From: Kineobactrum sediminis
Lineage (GTDB): Bacteria > Pseudomonadota > Gammaproteobacteria > Pseudomonadales > Halieaceae
Direction: 5' to 3'
DNA: 64,000 nucleotides
Assembly (NCBI RefSeq): GCF_002868715.1
Contig: NZ_PKLZ01000001.1
Span: 248,001 to 312,000, forward strand
Part shown: positions 8,780 to 18,426 of the stretch, piece after piece
Layout: every line of letters starts with the position of its first letter
How positions within the stretch are numbered: the first letter of the stretch is position 1
The notes under the pieces: model-generated
Seen by the model: the letters and a program-made list of their open reading frames with translations, nothing else
What the model was told of the DNA's origin: nothing
The model's database searches: none
Program-made: the position numbers and the translations under genes

Positions 8780-10657
8780 TTACCTGAAGGCCGCAAGCAG
8801 CGACTGGAAGGTGGTATTGGCGGTCTGGATTACCCGGGCGTTGGCCTCGAAGGCCTGCTGGAAGCGCAGCAGACTGGCCGCCTCTTCCTCCAGGTTGACA
8901 CCGCTGACGGACTGCAGTGCGCTCTCGGAGTTCTGTAGCAGTGCCGTTTGCGATTCCAGCGCCGTTTGCGCCGCCGCCGCGGTGCTGCCCACCCGCGCCA
9001 ACAGGGTATCGGCCTGCTCCACCAACGAGCGCTGCCCGTTCTCCAGCAAGCCGGTATCGCGCAGGCCCGATAGCGCCTGGGCGTTGCGGTTATCGCCCAC
9101 GCCGCCGGTATTGCCGGTCACGGTGAACTCATCACCGACAGCGGGGGCCCCGCTGATCTGCACCCGGGCGCCGTTGATATCGATATTATCGCCGCTGGCA
9201 TAGGCAAAGGCGCTGGCGCCGTTCACCTGGTAGGTATCCGGCGCCACAAAACGGATTGTCGTCGGAGCCAGCAAATCGGGATTGCTCACATCGAGCACTT
9301 CAGCACCGGAGATAGCAGCGGCACTCACGTTACCCAGGGCGGCGCCTGTGCGCAGGGGGAAGGCGGCGGCAATGTCGGCGGGGTCACTGAGCGCGCGACT
9401 GAAGCCGCCGGCGGCGCTGCGGGTGGGCAATATTGCAAAGCGATCTCCTGCTGCCGCCGCACCGGTTACTGTAATCGCGAGACCTTCGGCCCGAAACGGG
9501 TCCGCGCCGGTACCGGTGCCGGACAGGGTGACCACTTCACTGTTGCTGGTATTCACCAGGGCGTAATTGCTGCCGTCGTACTGCAGCTGGTAGTCCTCGC
9601 CGGTCAGCGCATTGGCGGATTCGATTCTCACCTCAACGGCAGCGTTACCGGCATTGCCATTGGCAGGCCGGACGGTGGGCCCGCCCACCGCGAAAAAGTC
9701 GCCACCGAAATCACCCTTCAGGTCCAGGCCCTGGCGATGGGTTGCGTTCATCCCCTCCGCGAGCGCCACGGCAGTGCGACCGAGATCATTGCGCGCCGGG
9801 TTCAGCACCTCGCGCTGGAAATCGAGCAGACCGCCGAGGGTACCGCCTCCGAGTTGCGAGGTGACGGACGAGCCGCCGATGGAGACTTCAAACTGGTCGG
9901 GACCAAAACGACCGGCACCGGCGGCCAGTTCCGTGGCGGTCTGGCCCAGCACCAGGGTCTGGCCGTTACCCACGAACACATTTACGGTACCCGTGTCAGC
10001 CGGCACCACGCTCACTTCAATTTCAGAGGACAACTGCCTGAGCAGGCGGTCCCGCTGGTCCAGCAGGTCATTGGGAAGGCGGCCATCGGCAGCGCCGGGG
10101 GAAGCCGCAATCTGGCGATTGGTATCCGCAATGGACGCCGCCAAACTGTTGATAGTGGCCACCGAACTGCCAACCCGGCTGTTCACTTCGTTGCCCAGCG
10201 CTTCCAGCTGGGTGTCTAGCGCACCCACCCGACGCTGCAGGGCATCGGCCTCGCCCAGCACGGTCTGCCGCACGGGGATGGATGAGGGATCGTTGGCCAG
10301 CGTCTGCAGGGCGTCAAAAAAACCCTGCAGCCCCGCCGACAACCCGCCGCTGGTACTCCCGAGCAGGTCGCCGACTCGCCCGGACAATTCCGAAAACGTG
10401 CTCAGCCGGGCCTCGCCGGCGGTACCACTGCGCACTTCTCCGGCGAGGAAGCCGTCATAGATACGCCGCACGTCCTCCACCTGTACGCCGGTACCCAGAA
10501 AACCGCCGCCAAAAAATTCGGCGGGGCGGGTGGCAAAATCCACCCGCTGGCGACTGTAGCCGTCAGTTGATGCGTTGGCGATGTTGTTGGATGTTGTGGC
10601 CAGTGCCCGCTGCGCTGCCTGCAGCCCGGACAGTGACGTATTCAGGAAATCAACCAT
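8780..10657 (-). CDS. flgK: Hook-filament junction protein FlgK (HAP1)
   Basis: 625 residues. The rod/hook signature SLSGLQAAQRALATTSNNIANASTDGYSRQ lies at the N-terminus and the D0 helix (LLRFQQAFEANARVIQTANT) at the C-terminus, with a large variable centre. It is the first junction protein on the hook. Its start overlaps the flgJ stop by one base (TAATG), indicating translational coupling, and flgL follows after 5 bases. Confidence 0.96.
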   Translation of the reverse strand: MVDFLNTSLSGLQAAQRALATTSNNIANASTDGYSRQRVDFATRPAEFFGGGFLGTGVQVEDVRRIYDGFLAGEVRSGTAGEARLSTFSELSGRVGDLLGSTSGGLSAGLQGFFDALQTLANDPSSIPVRQTVLGEADALQRRVGALDTQLEALGNEVNSRVGSSVATINSLAASIADTNRQIAASPGAADGRLPNDLLDQRDRLLRQLSSEIEVSVVPADTGTVNVFVGNGQTLVLGQTATELAAGAGRFGPDQFEVSIGGSSVTSQLGGGTLGGLLDFQREVLNPARNDLGRTAVALAEGMNATHRQGLDLKGDFGGDFFAVGGPTVRPANGNAGNAAVEVRIESANALTGEDYQLQYDGSNYALVNTSNSEVVTLSGTGTGADPFRAEGLAITVTGAAAAGDRFAILPTRSAAGGFSRALSDPADIAAAFPLRTGAALGNVSAAAISGAEVLDVSNPDLLAPTTIRFVAPDTYQVNGASAFAYASGDNIDINGARVQISGAPAVGDEFTVTGNTGGVGDNRNAQALSGLRDTGLLENGQRSLVEQADTLLARVGSTAAAAQTALESQTALLQNSESALQSVSGVNLEEEAASLLRFQQAFEANARVIQTANTTFQSLLAAFR

Positions 10658-11175
10658 TAGCGTCCCCGTGCCGGATCTGCTCCGGCGCCTGCCTCAGCGG
10701 TGTCGTATTCCTGTACCGCCCGGGCTCTTGTCAGCTCCATAGCGGCAGGGGCGAGGGTTTCTTGAATGGCGATGGGCTCGCGCGCAGCCGCCAGGGGCAG
10801 CGCGGGCCCTGCCGTCCCACTGGCGGCAGCCGGCGTGGCCTGTGGCTCAGCCCCGGGCGCAAGGGCGGGGGTGGTGGTGAGCTGCCGCACCAGCATATCG
10901 GCCAGGCCCATACCGCCGTTGCGGGACATATCGAGTGCCACCTGGCGGTCGAACATTTCGTAATAGGTCCCCATCTCCTTGCTGCCGAACAGGTCATCCT
11001 CGCTACTGCTGGCGGCGCGCATTTCCTTGAACATCGTCTGCACCAGCAGCGCCTCGAACTGCTCCGCCGCCTCGCGCACCGCGGCCGGGTCATCGCGCCG
11101 GGCCGCGGCGCGCAGGCTGCTGAATTCCGCAGCGTTGGCCGCAAAGCCCGGCTGATTGACTGGCCCGGCAGCCAT
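10657..11175 (-). CDS. flgJ: Rod-binding protein FlgJ, N-terminal domain only
   Basis: 172 residues. The rod-scaffold domain is present (EAAEQFEALLVQTMFKEMRAAS, GTYYEMFDRQVALDMSR, GLADMLVRQL; about 30-110). The rest is a Pro/Ala-rich tail. The C-terminal glucosaminidase (muramidase) domain seen in most gammaproteobacterial FlgJ, about 300-400 residues in total, is absent, and flgK starts immediately, so no remnant exists. A separate wall hydrolase would be needed for rod passage. It starts 2 bases after the flgI stop. Confidence 0.9.
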   Translation of the reverse strand: MAAGPVNQPGFAANAAEFSSLRAAARRDDPAAVREAAEQFEALLVQTMFKEMRAASSSEDDLFGSKEMGTYYEMFDRQVALDMSRNGGMGLADMLVRQLTTTPALAPGAEPQATPAAASGTAGPALPLAAAREPIAIQETLAPAAMELTRARAVQEYDTAEAGAGADPARGR

Positions 11176-11177
11176 GC

Positions 11178-12308
11178 TCAGATCACTACCAGCTGGGCGC
11201 GCAAGGCGCCGACTTCCTTGAGCGCCTCCATAATCGCGACCAGGTCGCCCGGGGCGGCACCCACCTCGTTCACCGCCTGGATGATCTCGTTAAGCGAGAC
11301 CCCGGCCTCAAACAGGAACATGCGCCCGGAACCCTGTTCTACCTGAATACCCGTGCGCGGCACAATGGCGGTATCGCCCTCGGCAAAGGCGCCGGGCTGG
11401 CTGACCTCGGGGCGCTCGGTAATCGTCACCGACAGCGACCCGTGAGCCACGGCGGCGGGCAGTACCCGGACATGGCTGCCGATCACCACCGTGCCGGTGC
11501 GGGAATTGATAATCACCCGGGCCGGGCCGGAACCCGCGGTCACCTGGAGATTTTCAAGCTCGGACAAATAGGCGATGCGCTGTAATGGGTCAGCCGGGGT
11601 GCGCACCTCTATGGATACCGAGTCCACTGGTCGCGCGGTCATTTCACCCATGGTGTTGTTGATCGCCTCGGCTACCCGGTGGGCGGTGGTGAAATTGGGC
11701 GTGTGCAGGTTGAACAGCAGGAACTCGGTGTCCAGAAAGGCACTGGGTACCTCGCGCTCCACCGTGGCACCGCCGGGAATGCGGCCGCTGCTGGGGATAT
11801 TCACGGTAATGCTGGACCCGTCCTGGCCGGAAACACCAAAGCCGCTGACCACCATATTGCCCTGGGCGATGGCGTAGACATTGCCGTCGGCGCCCTTCAG
11901 GGGCGTCATCAGCAGGCTGCCGCCGCGCAGGCTCTTGGCGTTACCGATGGAGTTGACGGTGACATCCACCCGGGTACCCGGCTTGAGAAAGGTGGGCAAC
12001 TCGGCGTGCACCGATACCGCGGCTACGTTGTTCAACTGGGGGTTAACATTGTCCGGTATCGTAATCCCGAACTGCTTGAGCATATTGTTCAGCGACTGCA
12101 CCGTAAACGGCACCTGGCTGGTCTGGTCGCCCGAGGAATCCAGGCCCACCACCAGGCCATAGCCCACCAGCTGGTTGGCCCGCACACCGCCCACCGAGGC
12201 CAGGTCCTTGATGCGCTCGGTCTGGGCGGAGGACAGGCCGCTCGCGAACAGCAGCACACTCAGCAAAAGGGTTTGCAACAGACGAAAAGAGTACATAGCC
12301 GGCGCCAT
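11178..12308 (-). CDS. flgI: Flagellar P-ring protein FlgI
   Basis: 376 residues from ATG at 12308, which overlaps the flgH stop by one base (TGATG). A signal peptide ([19 protein letters not shown]) is followed by the mature start [27 protein letters not shown], very typical of FlgI. It assembles the periplasmic P-ring around the rod. It ends [12 protein letters not shown]. An in-frame TTG at 12311 or ATG at 12296 are alternative starts. Confidence 0.96.
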   Translation of the reverse strand: MAPAMYSFRLLQTLLLSVLLFASGLSSAQTERIKDLASVGGVRANQLVGYGLVVGLDSSGDQTSQVPFTVQSLNNMLKQFGITIPDNVNPQLNNVAAVSVHAELPTFLKPGTRVDVTVNSIGNAKSLRGGSLLMTPLKGADGNVYAIAQGNMVVSGFGVSGQDGSSITVNIPSSGRIPGGATVEREVPSAFLDTEFLLFNLHTPNFTTAHRVAEAINNTMGEMTARPVDSVSIEVRTPADPLQRIAYLSELENLQVTAGSGPARVIINSRTGTVVIGSHVRVLPAAVAHGSLSVTITERPEVSQPGAFAEGDTAIVPRTGIQVEQGSGRMFLFEAGVSLNEIIQAVNEVGAAPGDLVAIMEALKEVGALRAQLVVI

Positions 12309-13003
12309 CAAAAGGGAAAAATCGGGGACTGGAAGAACCGGCTCAGCCAGCCGGGCCGGTTGGCGTCGGCGAGCGCACCCTTGCCACTGTACTCAATCTG
12401 GGCGTCCGCGAGCTTGTACGAGGGCACCGAATTGCCGGCGCCGATATCGGCCGGGCGCACAATACCGGCTACCCGCAGGAATTCGCGACCCTGGTTGATG
12501 GTGATCCACTTCTCCCCACGCACCACCAGGTTGCCATTGGGCAGGCGCTGGTAAACGGTGACCGCGATATTGCCATCCACCCGATTACTCTGGGCGCTGT
12601 CGCCCTCGCCATCGAAATCGTGGGAGGACTCCAGGGAGCTCTGGAACAGGGGTAGCCCATCGCCGCGGGTGAACTCTTCGCCGAACAGGGTCGGGTTGGC
12701 AATGCTGGATGACGTGCCCTTGCCGGTGCTGGTCGTGGCACTGGTTTCGGCGTTGGTGCGCTCGGCGAGCTGCACAATCAGGGTGTCACCCACCCGCCGG
12801 GCCTTCACATCTTCAAACAGTGCCAGCCCGGTGGCGGCCTGATAAATGGCGCCATTGGCCGCGGCGGGCTCGGGCATCGGCGGTTGCGAAGGCAGCGTCG
12901 CCGACCAGTCGCGGATGGGCGTGGGGCCGGCACAACCCGCCACCAGCAACAGCAACGCCACCGCACACAAGCCTCTTCCCGCGCTGTAAACAGCAACCGA
13001 CAT
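12308..13003 (-). CDS. flgH: Flagellar L-ring lipoprotein FlgH
   Basis: 231 residues with a lipoprotein signal (LLLLVAGC lipobox, Cys about 24). The FlgH core is present: [14 protein letters not shown]-like, [44 protein letters not shown]. It forms the outer-membrane ring. It is coupled to flgI by a TGATG overlap and lies 11 bases after flgG. Confidence 0.96.
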   Translation of the reverse strand: MSVAVYSAGRGLCAVALLLLVAGCAGPTPIRDWSATLPSQPPMPEPAAANGAIYQAATGLALFEDVKARRVGDTLIVQLAERTNAETSATTSTGKGTSSSIANPTLFGEEFTRGDGLPLFQSSLESSHDFDGEGDSAQSNRVDGNIAVTVYQRLPNGNLVVRGEKWITINQGREFLRVAGIVRPADIGAGNSVPSYKLADAQIEYSGKGALADANRPGWLSRFFQSPIFPF

Positions 13004-13014
13004 TACGCGCTCCC

Positions 13015-13797
13015 CTACAGGTTATTGGTGATGAACTGCAGCATTTCGTCGGAGGTGCGTATTGAGCGTGAGTTCAGCTCAAAGGCGCGCTGGGTTTCAA
13101 TCATGTTTACCAGCTCCTCCACGGTGTTGACGTTGGAGCCCTCCACCATGCCCTGGATGAGGGTACCCAGGCCATTGACACCCGGGGTTCCGGTGAGTGC
13201 GGGGCCGCTGGCGCCGGTCTCGATAAACAGGTTTTCACCGCGTGGCTCCAGGCCACCGGGATTGACAAAATCAGCCGTTTGCACCGAGCCGATCTGCACC
13301 GGTGCCGCCTGCCCCGGCAACTGCACGGTCACCGTGCCGTCGACCCCCACGGTTACACTCTGGGCGTTGTTGGGGATATTGATGGCAGGCTGTACCTGGT
13401 AGCCGGAAGCGGTCACCAGCTGCCCGTTGGAGTCAATCTGGAACGAGCCATCGCGACTGTAGGCCTGGGAGCCGTCGGGCATCAACACCTGGAAGAAGCC
13501 GCGACCCTGGATGGCCATATCAAAGGCGTTCTCGGTTTGCACCAGCGAGCCCTGGGTAAACATTTTTTCCGTGGCCACCACCCGTGCCCCGGTACCCAGG
13601 TAAAGACCCGAGGGCATTTCAGTGCTTTGGGACTGCTGGCCACCGGCCTGGCGAATATTCTGGTAGACCAGGTCTTCGAATACCGCGCGTCCGCGCTTGA
13701 ACCCGGTTGTATTGACGTTGGCGAGGTTGTTCGAGACCGTTGCCATGCGCGTCTGTTGCGCATCGAGCCCGGTCTTCGCAATCCACAATGCCTTCAT
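13015..13797 (-). CDS. flgG: Distal rod protein FlgG
   Basis: 260 residues from ATG at 13797 ([35 protein letters not shown]); a 15-residue in-frame extension upstream covers a promoter and is not coding. The C-terminus [27 protein letters not shown] is typical. FlgG forms the distal rod. Unlike flgB-F it is preceded by an 80-base gap holding a -24/-12 promoter. Confidence 0.97.
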   Translation of the reverse strand: MKALWIAKTGLDAQQTRMATVSNNLANVNTTGFKRGRAVFEDLVYQNIRQAGGQQSQSTEMPSGLYLGTGARVVATEKMFTQGSLVQTENAFDMAIQGRGFFQVLMPDGSQAYSRDGSFQIDSNGQLVTASGYQVQPAINIPNNAQSVTVGVDGTVTVQLPGQAAPVQIGSVQTADFVNPGGLEPRGENLFIETGASGPALTGTPGVNGLGTLIQGMVEGSNVNTVEELVNMIETQRAFELNSRSIRTSDEMLQFITNNL

Positions 13798-13841
13798 ACC
13801 ACTACCCTTGTTGTCAGTGTCGCTGTTTGAGTGTTGAGCCA

Positions 13842-13857
13842 AGCAATAACAATGCCA
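13842..13857 (-). promoter_or_regulatory. Sigma-54 promoter of flgG
   Basis: The minus strand reads TGGCAT-TGTTA-TTGCT with correct ten-base GG-GC spacing in the flgF-flgG gap. It would start an internal flgGHIJKL transcript. Confidence 0.75.
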
Positions 13858-13877
13858 TGTACTCGCACGGTGAGCGT

Positions 13878-14621
13878 TTAACCGCCCATGGTGGTCAATT
13901 GCGCGGCGACATCGGCGTTGTCGTTGGCCAGGCGCATCATTTTCACCTGCATTTCAAACTGGCGCGCCAGGTCAATCATTTCCACCATCGCCTCCGCCAT
14001 GTTCACGTTGCTGCCTTCGAGGTGCCCCGACAATACGCGAACATCCGCATCGGCCGGCGGCAGCTGGCCATCGCGGGCCCGGAACAGGCCGTCCGTGCCC
14101 CGCTCCAGGGTGCCGTTCTCCGGCTTCACCAGCATAATGCGTTCCAGCACCACCTGGGCATTCGGGCCCTGCCCCAGGGGCACGATGGAGACCGTGCCGT
14201 CGCCGCCAAAGGTGAGCTGGGAATAGGGAGGGACCGCAATAGGCCCACCCTCACCCATTAACGGGTTACCGTCACCGGTACGCACAATGCCAGTGGCGTC
14301 TACCTGCAGGTCACCGCGACGGGTCAGGGCCTCGCCACCATCGGGCGCCTGGACCACTAGCCAGCCCTCGCCCTGGATGGCGATATCCAGATTGCGCCCG
14401 GTTGACACCAGCGGACCGGGAGACAGGTCCGGCCCGATGTCCCGGGTCTGGACATTGAAGCGGCTGGCAATGCCGGGGCCGTCAATTTTCTGGCTGATCG
14501 CATTATCCAGGCTGGCCTTGAACGCCGTAGTACTGACGTTCGCCAGATTCTGGGCATTACCCGCCTGGGCGTCCATGACGCGATTCATACCGGTCATGCT
14601 TACATACAGCATGTTATCCAT
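13878..14621 (-). CDS. flgF: Proximal rod protein FlgF
   Basis: 247 residues. The N-terminus [36 protein letters not shown] and the C-terminus [24 protein letters not shown] are those of the FlgF branch of rod proteins. It builds the proximal rod. It lies 27 bases after flgE and is the last gene before the internal flgG promoter. Confidence 0.95.
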   Translation of the reverse strand: MDNMLYVSMTGMNRVMDAQAGNAQNLANVSTTAFKASLDNAISQKIDGPGIASRFNVQTRDIGPDLSPGPLVSTGRNLDIAIQGEGWLVVQAPDGGEALTRRGDLQVDATGIVRTGDGNPLMGEGGPIAVPPYSQLTFGGDGTVSIVPLGQGPNAQVVLERIMLVKPENGTLERGTDGLFRARDGQLPPADADVRVLSGHLEGSNVNMAEAMVEMIDLARQFEMQVKMMRLANDNADVAAQLTTMGG

Positions 14622-14648
14622 GGACGCTCCTTAAGCCGCGGGTGGCAC

Positions 14649-15863
14649 CTAGCGGATATTGATAATGGTCTGGGTGATGGTATCGGCGGTTGAAATCATC
14701 TGCGCATTGGCCTGGAAATTACGCTGGGCGGTGATCATGCTGACCAGCTCGGCGGTAAGATCCACGTTTGACGCCTCCAGTGCGCCGGACTCAATCAGGC
14801 CCAGGCCGGAGGTGCCGGCCTCGCCCAGCAATGCCTCACCGGAGGCGAAGGTCTCGACAAAGGTGGTGTCACCGTCGTTGCCCAGGCCCTCGGGATTGGA
14901 AAACGTTGCCATGGCCAGCTTGCCCAGCGGCGACGACTGGCCGTTGGTAAACCGGGCAAACACAACCCCTTCCTGGCTGATGTCGATGCCGGTCAGGCGC
15001 CCGCTTTCAAAGCCGTCCTGGCCCAGGCTGTTAACAACAAACTGGCTGCCGAACTGGGTGGCGCCACCGAACTCGGTGGTCAGCTCCAGAGGCTCGGCAC
15101 CGGTTGCCAGAGGCACCGGCGGGAACACAACGCTACCGGTAGCGGGAGTCACCAGGGCGCCCGAGGCATCGAATTCCAGGGGTACGGGGCCGCCCACGGC
15201 ATTGCCATCGACAAACAGCGAGGCCTCCCATTCGTTGGCGTTGGGGGTTTTAACGAAAAAATAGCTGGCAGTGTGACTGGCGCCCAGAGAATCGATTACC
15301 GACAGTGAGGTGGTGTGATTGAAGGACTGGCCGTCGGTGGGGTCCAGGGGGGTCACCACCGGCTGTGCCGCATTGGCCGGCAAGTTAAGGCCCGCTTCTA
15401 CGGTCGTGGTTTGCTGCGGCGGGTTGTTGCCGGTGGTCAACTGCAGGTCTGTCAGCTGCGCGGTATTGAACCCGCTAGCGGTAGGCGAAAAGGCCTGCAG
15501 CTTCGAGCCCTGGGCGTTAACCACGAAGCCATCACGGTCTATGCCGAAGGCACCGGAGCGGGTAAAGCTCTGCTCGCCGCCCTCGCTGAGGGTAAAAAAG
15601 CCATCGCCCACCAGCGCCAGGTCGAGGTTATTACCGGTGAAATCAATGGTGCCCTGGGTGAATTGCTGCTGCACGTCTGTCAGGCGCGCCCCAAGACCGG
15701 TGGCCGTGGAGGACACCGACTGCAGGCCGGTGGCAAACAGCTCGGCGAAGGTCGCCCTGGAACTCTTGAAGCCGGTGGTGTTGACGTTGGCGATATTGTT
15801 GGCGGTAACGTTAAGATCGGCATTGGCGGCATTGAGCCCGGAAAGTGCAACTTGAAAAGGCAT
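14649..15863 (-). CDS. flgE: Flagellar hook protein FlgE
   Basis: 404 residues. The hook signature ([33 protein letters not shown]) is at the N-terminus. The conserved C-terminus reads LTAELVSMITAQRNFQANAQMISTADT, with a variable surface domain between. It polymerises into the hook on the FlgD cap. It follows flgD by 12 bases, with AGGAG before the start. Confidence 0.96.
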   Translation of the reverse strand: MPFQVALSGLNAANADLNVTANNIANVNTTGFKSSRATFAELFATGLQSVSSTATGLGARLTDVQQQFTQGTIDFTGNNLDLALVGDGFFTLSEGGEQSFTRSGAFGIDRDGFVVNAQGSKLQAFSPTASGFNTAQLTDLQLTTGNNPPQQTTTVEAGLNLPANAAQPVVTPLDPTDGQSFNHTTSLSVIDSLGASHTASYFFVKTPNANEWEASLFVDGNAVGGPVPLEFDASGALVTPATGSVVFPPVPLATGAEPLELTTEFGGATQFGSQFVVNSLGQDGFESGRLTGIDISQEGVVFARFTNGQSSPLGKLAMATFSNPEGLGNDGDTTFVETFASGEALLGEAGTSGLGLIESGALEASNVDLTAELVSMITAQRNFQANAQMISTADTITQTIINIR

Positions 15864-15875
15864 AGCGTGTTCTCC

Positions 15876-16547
15876 TTAGGAAATTTCCAGAGCCCGGCTC
15901 AGGGACATTGCGCCGATACCCGATACATTGACTGAAATGCCACCGCCGGGGCCGGATAGCGTGACGCTGTCAACGCGACCCCAAACCAGTGGCTGTGCCG
16001 CTTCGGCCTTGCCGTTCAACTGGTAACCGGTGGCGAGCTGGTAATCGCCTGCCGGTGCCATATTGCCCTCACTGTCGCGCCCGTCCCAGCTGAAGGTAGC
16101 GCGACCGCCGGCATCGAGCGCCACCGGCAACTGGGCGACCAGCTGGCCACGGGCGTCGGTCACCGCCAGCATCGCCGCAGTGGCACCAGCCGGTATGTCC
16201 ATCGCCCCGGCCACGGCTGTCTGGCCGTCGAAGCGAACATTACTGGCGGGCACCAGCACATCGCGATCCACTACCGCCGATGCCTGCAATGCCTGGTTCC
16301 CGGTTAACGCAGAAGCCGTAGACTCAAAACTCGCCTGCAGCTCGCCAATACCGGACACCGTGGAGAACTGGGCGATCTGGCCCAGGAAATCACCATTTTC
16401 CATGGGCTTGAAGGGATCCTGGTTACTCAGCTGCTCCATCATCAGGCGCAAAAAATCCTCTTGCCCCATGTCGCTGCCGGTGCCGCGCGCTTCCGGTTTG
16501 GGGGTACTGACACCCAGCATGCTCTGTATGGCCGATACATCATTCAT
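15876..16547 (-). CDS. flgD: Hook cap/assembly protein FlgD
   Basis: 223 residues. The N-terminal FlgD motif (GQEDFLRLMMEQLSNQDPFKPMENGDFLGQIAQFST) is followed by the FlgD Ig and tudor-like parts (FSWDGRDSEGNMAPAGDYQL). It caps the growing hook. It lies 3 bases after flgC. Confidence 0.95.
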   Translation of the reverse strand: MNDVSAIQSMLGVSTPKPEARGTGSDMGQEDFLRLMMEQLSNQDPFKPMENGDFLGQIAQFSTVSGIGELQASFESTASALTGNQALQASAVVDRDVLVPASNVRFDGQTAVAGAMDIPAGATAAMLAVTDARGQLVAQLPVALDAGGRATFSWDGRDSEGNMAPAGDYQLATGYQLNGKAEAAQPLVWGRVDSVTLSGPGGGISVNVSGIGAMSLSRALEIS

Positions 16548-16550
16548 GGC

Positions 16551-16961
16551 TTAGTTCCCCAGACTCAAGGTTCTCAACATGAGGTCCTTGGAGGTATTCA
16601 GGATTTCAACGTTGTTCTGGTAGGCCCGGGAAGCGGAAATCATATTGGTCATCTCCGCGCCCAGGTCCACATTGCTGCGATAGATGTAACCCGCTTCATT
16701 GGCCTCCGGGTGGCCGGGATCGTATTGCGCAACGGGATCAGCCGCACTTTCAACCACGCCCAGCACCCGCACCCCGGCGCTCTGGTCACTACCCGTGCCG
16801 TTGATGATGGTTTCGAACATGGGGTGGCGAGCGCGGTAAACCTGCTCCGGGTCGCCACTCACAGAATTCATGTTCGCCAGGTTGGAGGCCGTGGTATTAA
16901 GGCGTACCGATTGCGCACCCATGCCGGACCCGGCGATATCAAAGACCCTGAACAGATCCAT
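16551..16961 (-). CDS. flgC: Proximal rod protein FlgC
   Basis: 136 residues. MDLFRVFDIAGSGMGAQSVRLNTTASNLANMNS and the C-terminal EMTNMISASRAYQNNVEILNTSKDL are typical FlgC. It forms the proximal rod with FlgB and FlgF. Its start overlaps the flgB stop by one base. Confidence 0.95.
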   Translation of the reverse strand: MDLFRVFDIAGSGMGAQSVRLNTTASNLANMNSVSGDPEQVYRARHPMFETIINGTGSDQSAGVRVLGVVESAADPVAQYDPGHPEANEAGYIYRSNVDLGAEMTNMISASRAYQNNVEILNTSKDLMLRTLSLGN

Positions 16962-17365
16962 TAATTGTTACCTCCCTTGAGGGCACTGATGATCGATGTA
17001 ATGCGACCCGTTAGAAACTGCAGGCTGGCCTGGTAACGCACGGAGTTCTCGGCAAAGGCTGCCTGCTCGCGATCCGCTTCCACCGTGTTGCCGTCCTGGG
17101 AAGGCTGCAGGGGTATTCGGTACTTGAGGGTCACCTGGTCGGCGGGCCCTGCACCCAGGTGCTGGCCATCCGTAACCCGCAGCCGGGTACCCGAGCCGAC
17201 CTGGGTGCCGGCATTGGCCAGGGCCTCCCTGAAATCCATATCTCGCGACTTGAAGCCCGGGGTATCGGCATTCGCCAGGTTGTTGGCAATCACCGTATTA
17301 CGCTGGGAGCGCAAGGTGAGTGCATCCTGGTGGACACCAAAATAATTATCCAGATTAAAACTCAT
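16961..17365 (-). CDS. flgB: Proximal rod protein FlgB
   Basis: 134 residues from ATG at 17365 (MSFNLDNYFGVHQDALTLRSQRNTVIANNLANADTPGFKSRD); an in-frame TTG four codons upstream is also possible. The ribosome-binding site is weak. FlgB is the first proximal rod protein. It heads the flg operon behind a -24/-12 promoter about 50 bases upstream and is divergent from flgA. Confidence 0.95.
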   Translation of the reverse strand: MSFNLDNYFGVHQDALTLRSQRNTVIANNLANADTPGFKSRDMDFREALANAGTQVGSGTRLRVTDGQHLGAGPADQVTLKYRIPLQPSQDGNTVEADREQAAFAENSVRYQASLQFLTGRITSIISALKGGNN

Positions 17366-17415
17366 AGTCGGGCTCAATACTGCCTGTGCAACCTAAACGC
17401 TGATGCGTATCCAAC

Positions 17416-17431
17416 AGCAACATCCATGCCA
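17416..17431 (-). promoter_or_regulatory. Sigma-54 promoter of the flgB operon
   Basis: The minus strand reads TGGCAT-GGATG-TTGCT, GG and GC ten bases apart, 51 bases upstream of the flgB start. Confidence 0.8.
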
Positions 17432-17484
17432 TCACAACGGCACCTGTAACTGCGCGGCCTGCGCAGATGGCAAACCCCTGCAGA

Positions 17485-17500
17485 CGGCAATAACTTGCCG
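17485..17500. promoter_or_regulatory. Perfect palindrome between flgA and flgB promoters
   Basis: CGGCAA-TAAC-TTGCCG lies between the two divergent sigma-54 promoters, followed at 17503-17520 by a weaker GTGGC-N8-GCCAC repeat. The position suits an enhancer for FleQ or FleR; which protein binds is unknown. Confidence 0.5.
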
Positions 17501-17521
17501 ATGTGGCAAATCACAGCCACG

Positions 17522-17537
17522 TGGCATGTTATTTGCT
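17522..17537 (+). promoter_or_regulatory. Sigma-54 promoter of flgA
   Basis: The plus strand reads TGGCAT-GTTAT-TTGCT with ten-base GG-GC spacing, about 95 bases upstream of the flgA start, divergent from the flgB promoter. Confidence 0.75.
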
Positions 17538-17632
17538 GCCGTTTAATGACAGCCAGCGGCATCCCCAGCCCGGCCACCACCAGATCGAGGAATCCGGACC
17601 ATGACAACCGTTCACCCAGGGCCATACCGCCG

Positions 17633-18325
17633 GTGAAAAAATACCTTGCCATCGCAGCGCTGGCCGGCCTTTTATCCGTGCCATCAGCGAGTGCGACCGA
17701 GGCTCGCCAGTCGCTGGACGCCATCCGCACGGCCGCCGAGCAATTTGTTCTAAATCGCCTCGGCAGCACTGCGAGCGGCGCCAGCGCTACCGCCGGACAG
17801 CTGGACTCGCGCCTGCGGCTGGCCCGCTGCGAACAGCCCCTGCAGGCGTTCGCCGTTGCCGGTGACCGGCTTGGGGGGAACACCAGTGTGGGTGTGCGCT
17901 GCCCGGGAAGCTGGAAGCTCTACGTGCCGGTAAAGGTGGAAGTCCTGCTGCGGGTACTGGCGCTCAAGCGCCCCCTTGAGCGCGGCAGTATTTTGACGGA
18001 AGCCGATCTGGGCCATGTCCTGGTTGACACCCGCCGGCTTGCCCAGGGGTATTTCACCAGTATCGCCGCGGTGAGCGGCCATACGGTGAAACGCTCGGCG
18101 GCCTCTGGTACCATCCTGACCAATGCCCTGATCGAGGAATCCGCGGTCATCAGCCGGGGCCAGCGCGTTTCACTGAGCGCCAGCGGCACTGGCATTGCCG
18201 TTCAGGCACCGGGACAGGCACTGGCCGATGCCCGCATGGGTGAACGGGTACGGGTGAAGAACCTGTCTTCGGGAAAAGTTGTGGAGGGGATTGTAAGAGG
18301 GCCCGGCAATGTCGAAGTGCAGTAA
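17633..18325 (+). CDS. flgA: P-ring assembly chaperone FlgA
   Basis: 230 residues from GTG at 17633, chosen because it places a signal peptide (VKKYLAIAALAGLLSVPSASA) at the N-terminus; the ribosome-binding site is weak and the frame is open upstream. The C-terminal SAF-like domain is clear: LKRPLERGSILTEADLG, ASGTILTNALIEESAVISRGQRVSL and GERVRVKNLSSGKVVEGIV. FlgA is a periplasmic chaperone for P-ring assembly. It is divergent from flgB and about 100 bases before flgM. Confidence 0.92.
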   Translation: MKKYLAIAALAGLLSVPSASATEARQSLDAIRTAAEQFVLNRLGSTASGASATAGQLDSRLRLARCEQPLQAFAVAGDRLGGNTSVGVRCPGSWKLYVPVKVEVLLRVLALKRPLERGSILTEADLGHVLVDTRRLAQGYFTSIAAVSGHTVKRSAASGTILTNALIEESAVISRGQRVSLSASGTGIAVQAPGQALADARMGERVRVKNLSSGKVVEGIVRGPGNVEVQ

Positions 18326-18364
18326 GCCGCGCGACAAAAACGCGGCAAACCGGGAATGCTGGCC

Positions 18365-18391
18365 TAAAGATTGCTTTATCATTGCCGCTAC
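18365..18391 (+). promoter_or_regulatory. Sigma-28 promoter of flgM
   Basis: TAAA, fifteen bases, then GCCGCTAC, close to TAAA-N15-GCCGATAA, 35 bases upstream of flgM. This matches the usual FliA-driven autoregulation of the anti-sigma factor. Confidence 0.8.
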
Positions 18392-18426
18392 AACTCTATC
18401 AGGGTCACGATTACAGGAGTTAACCA

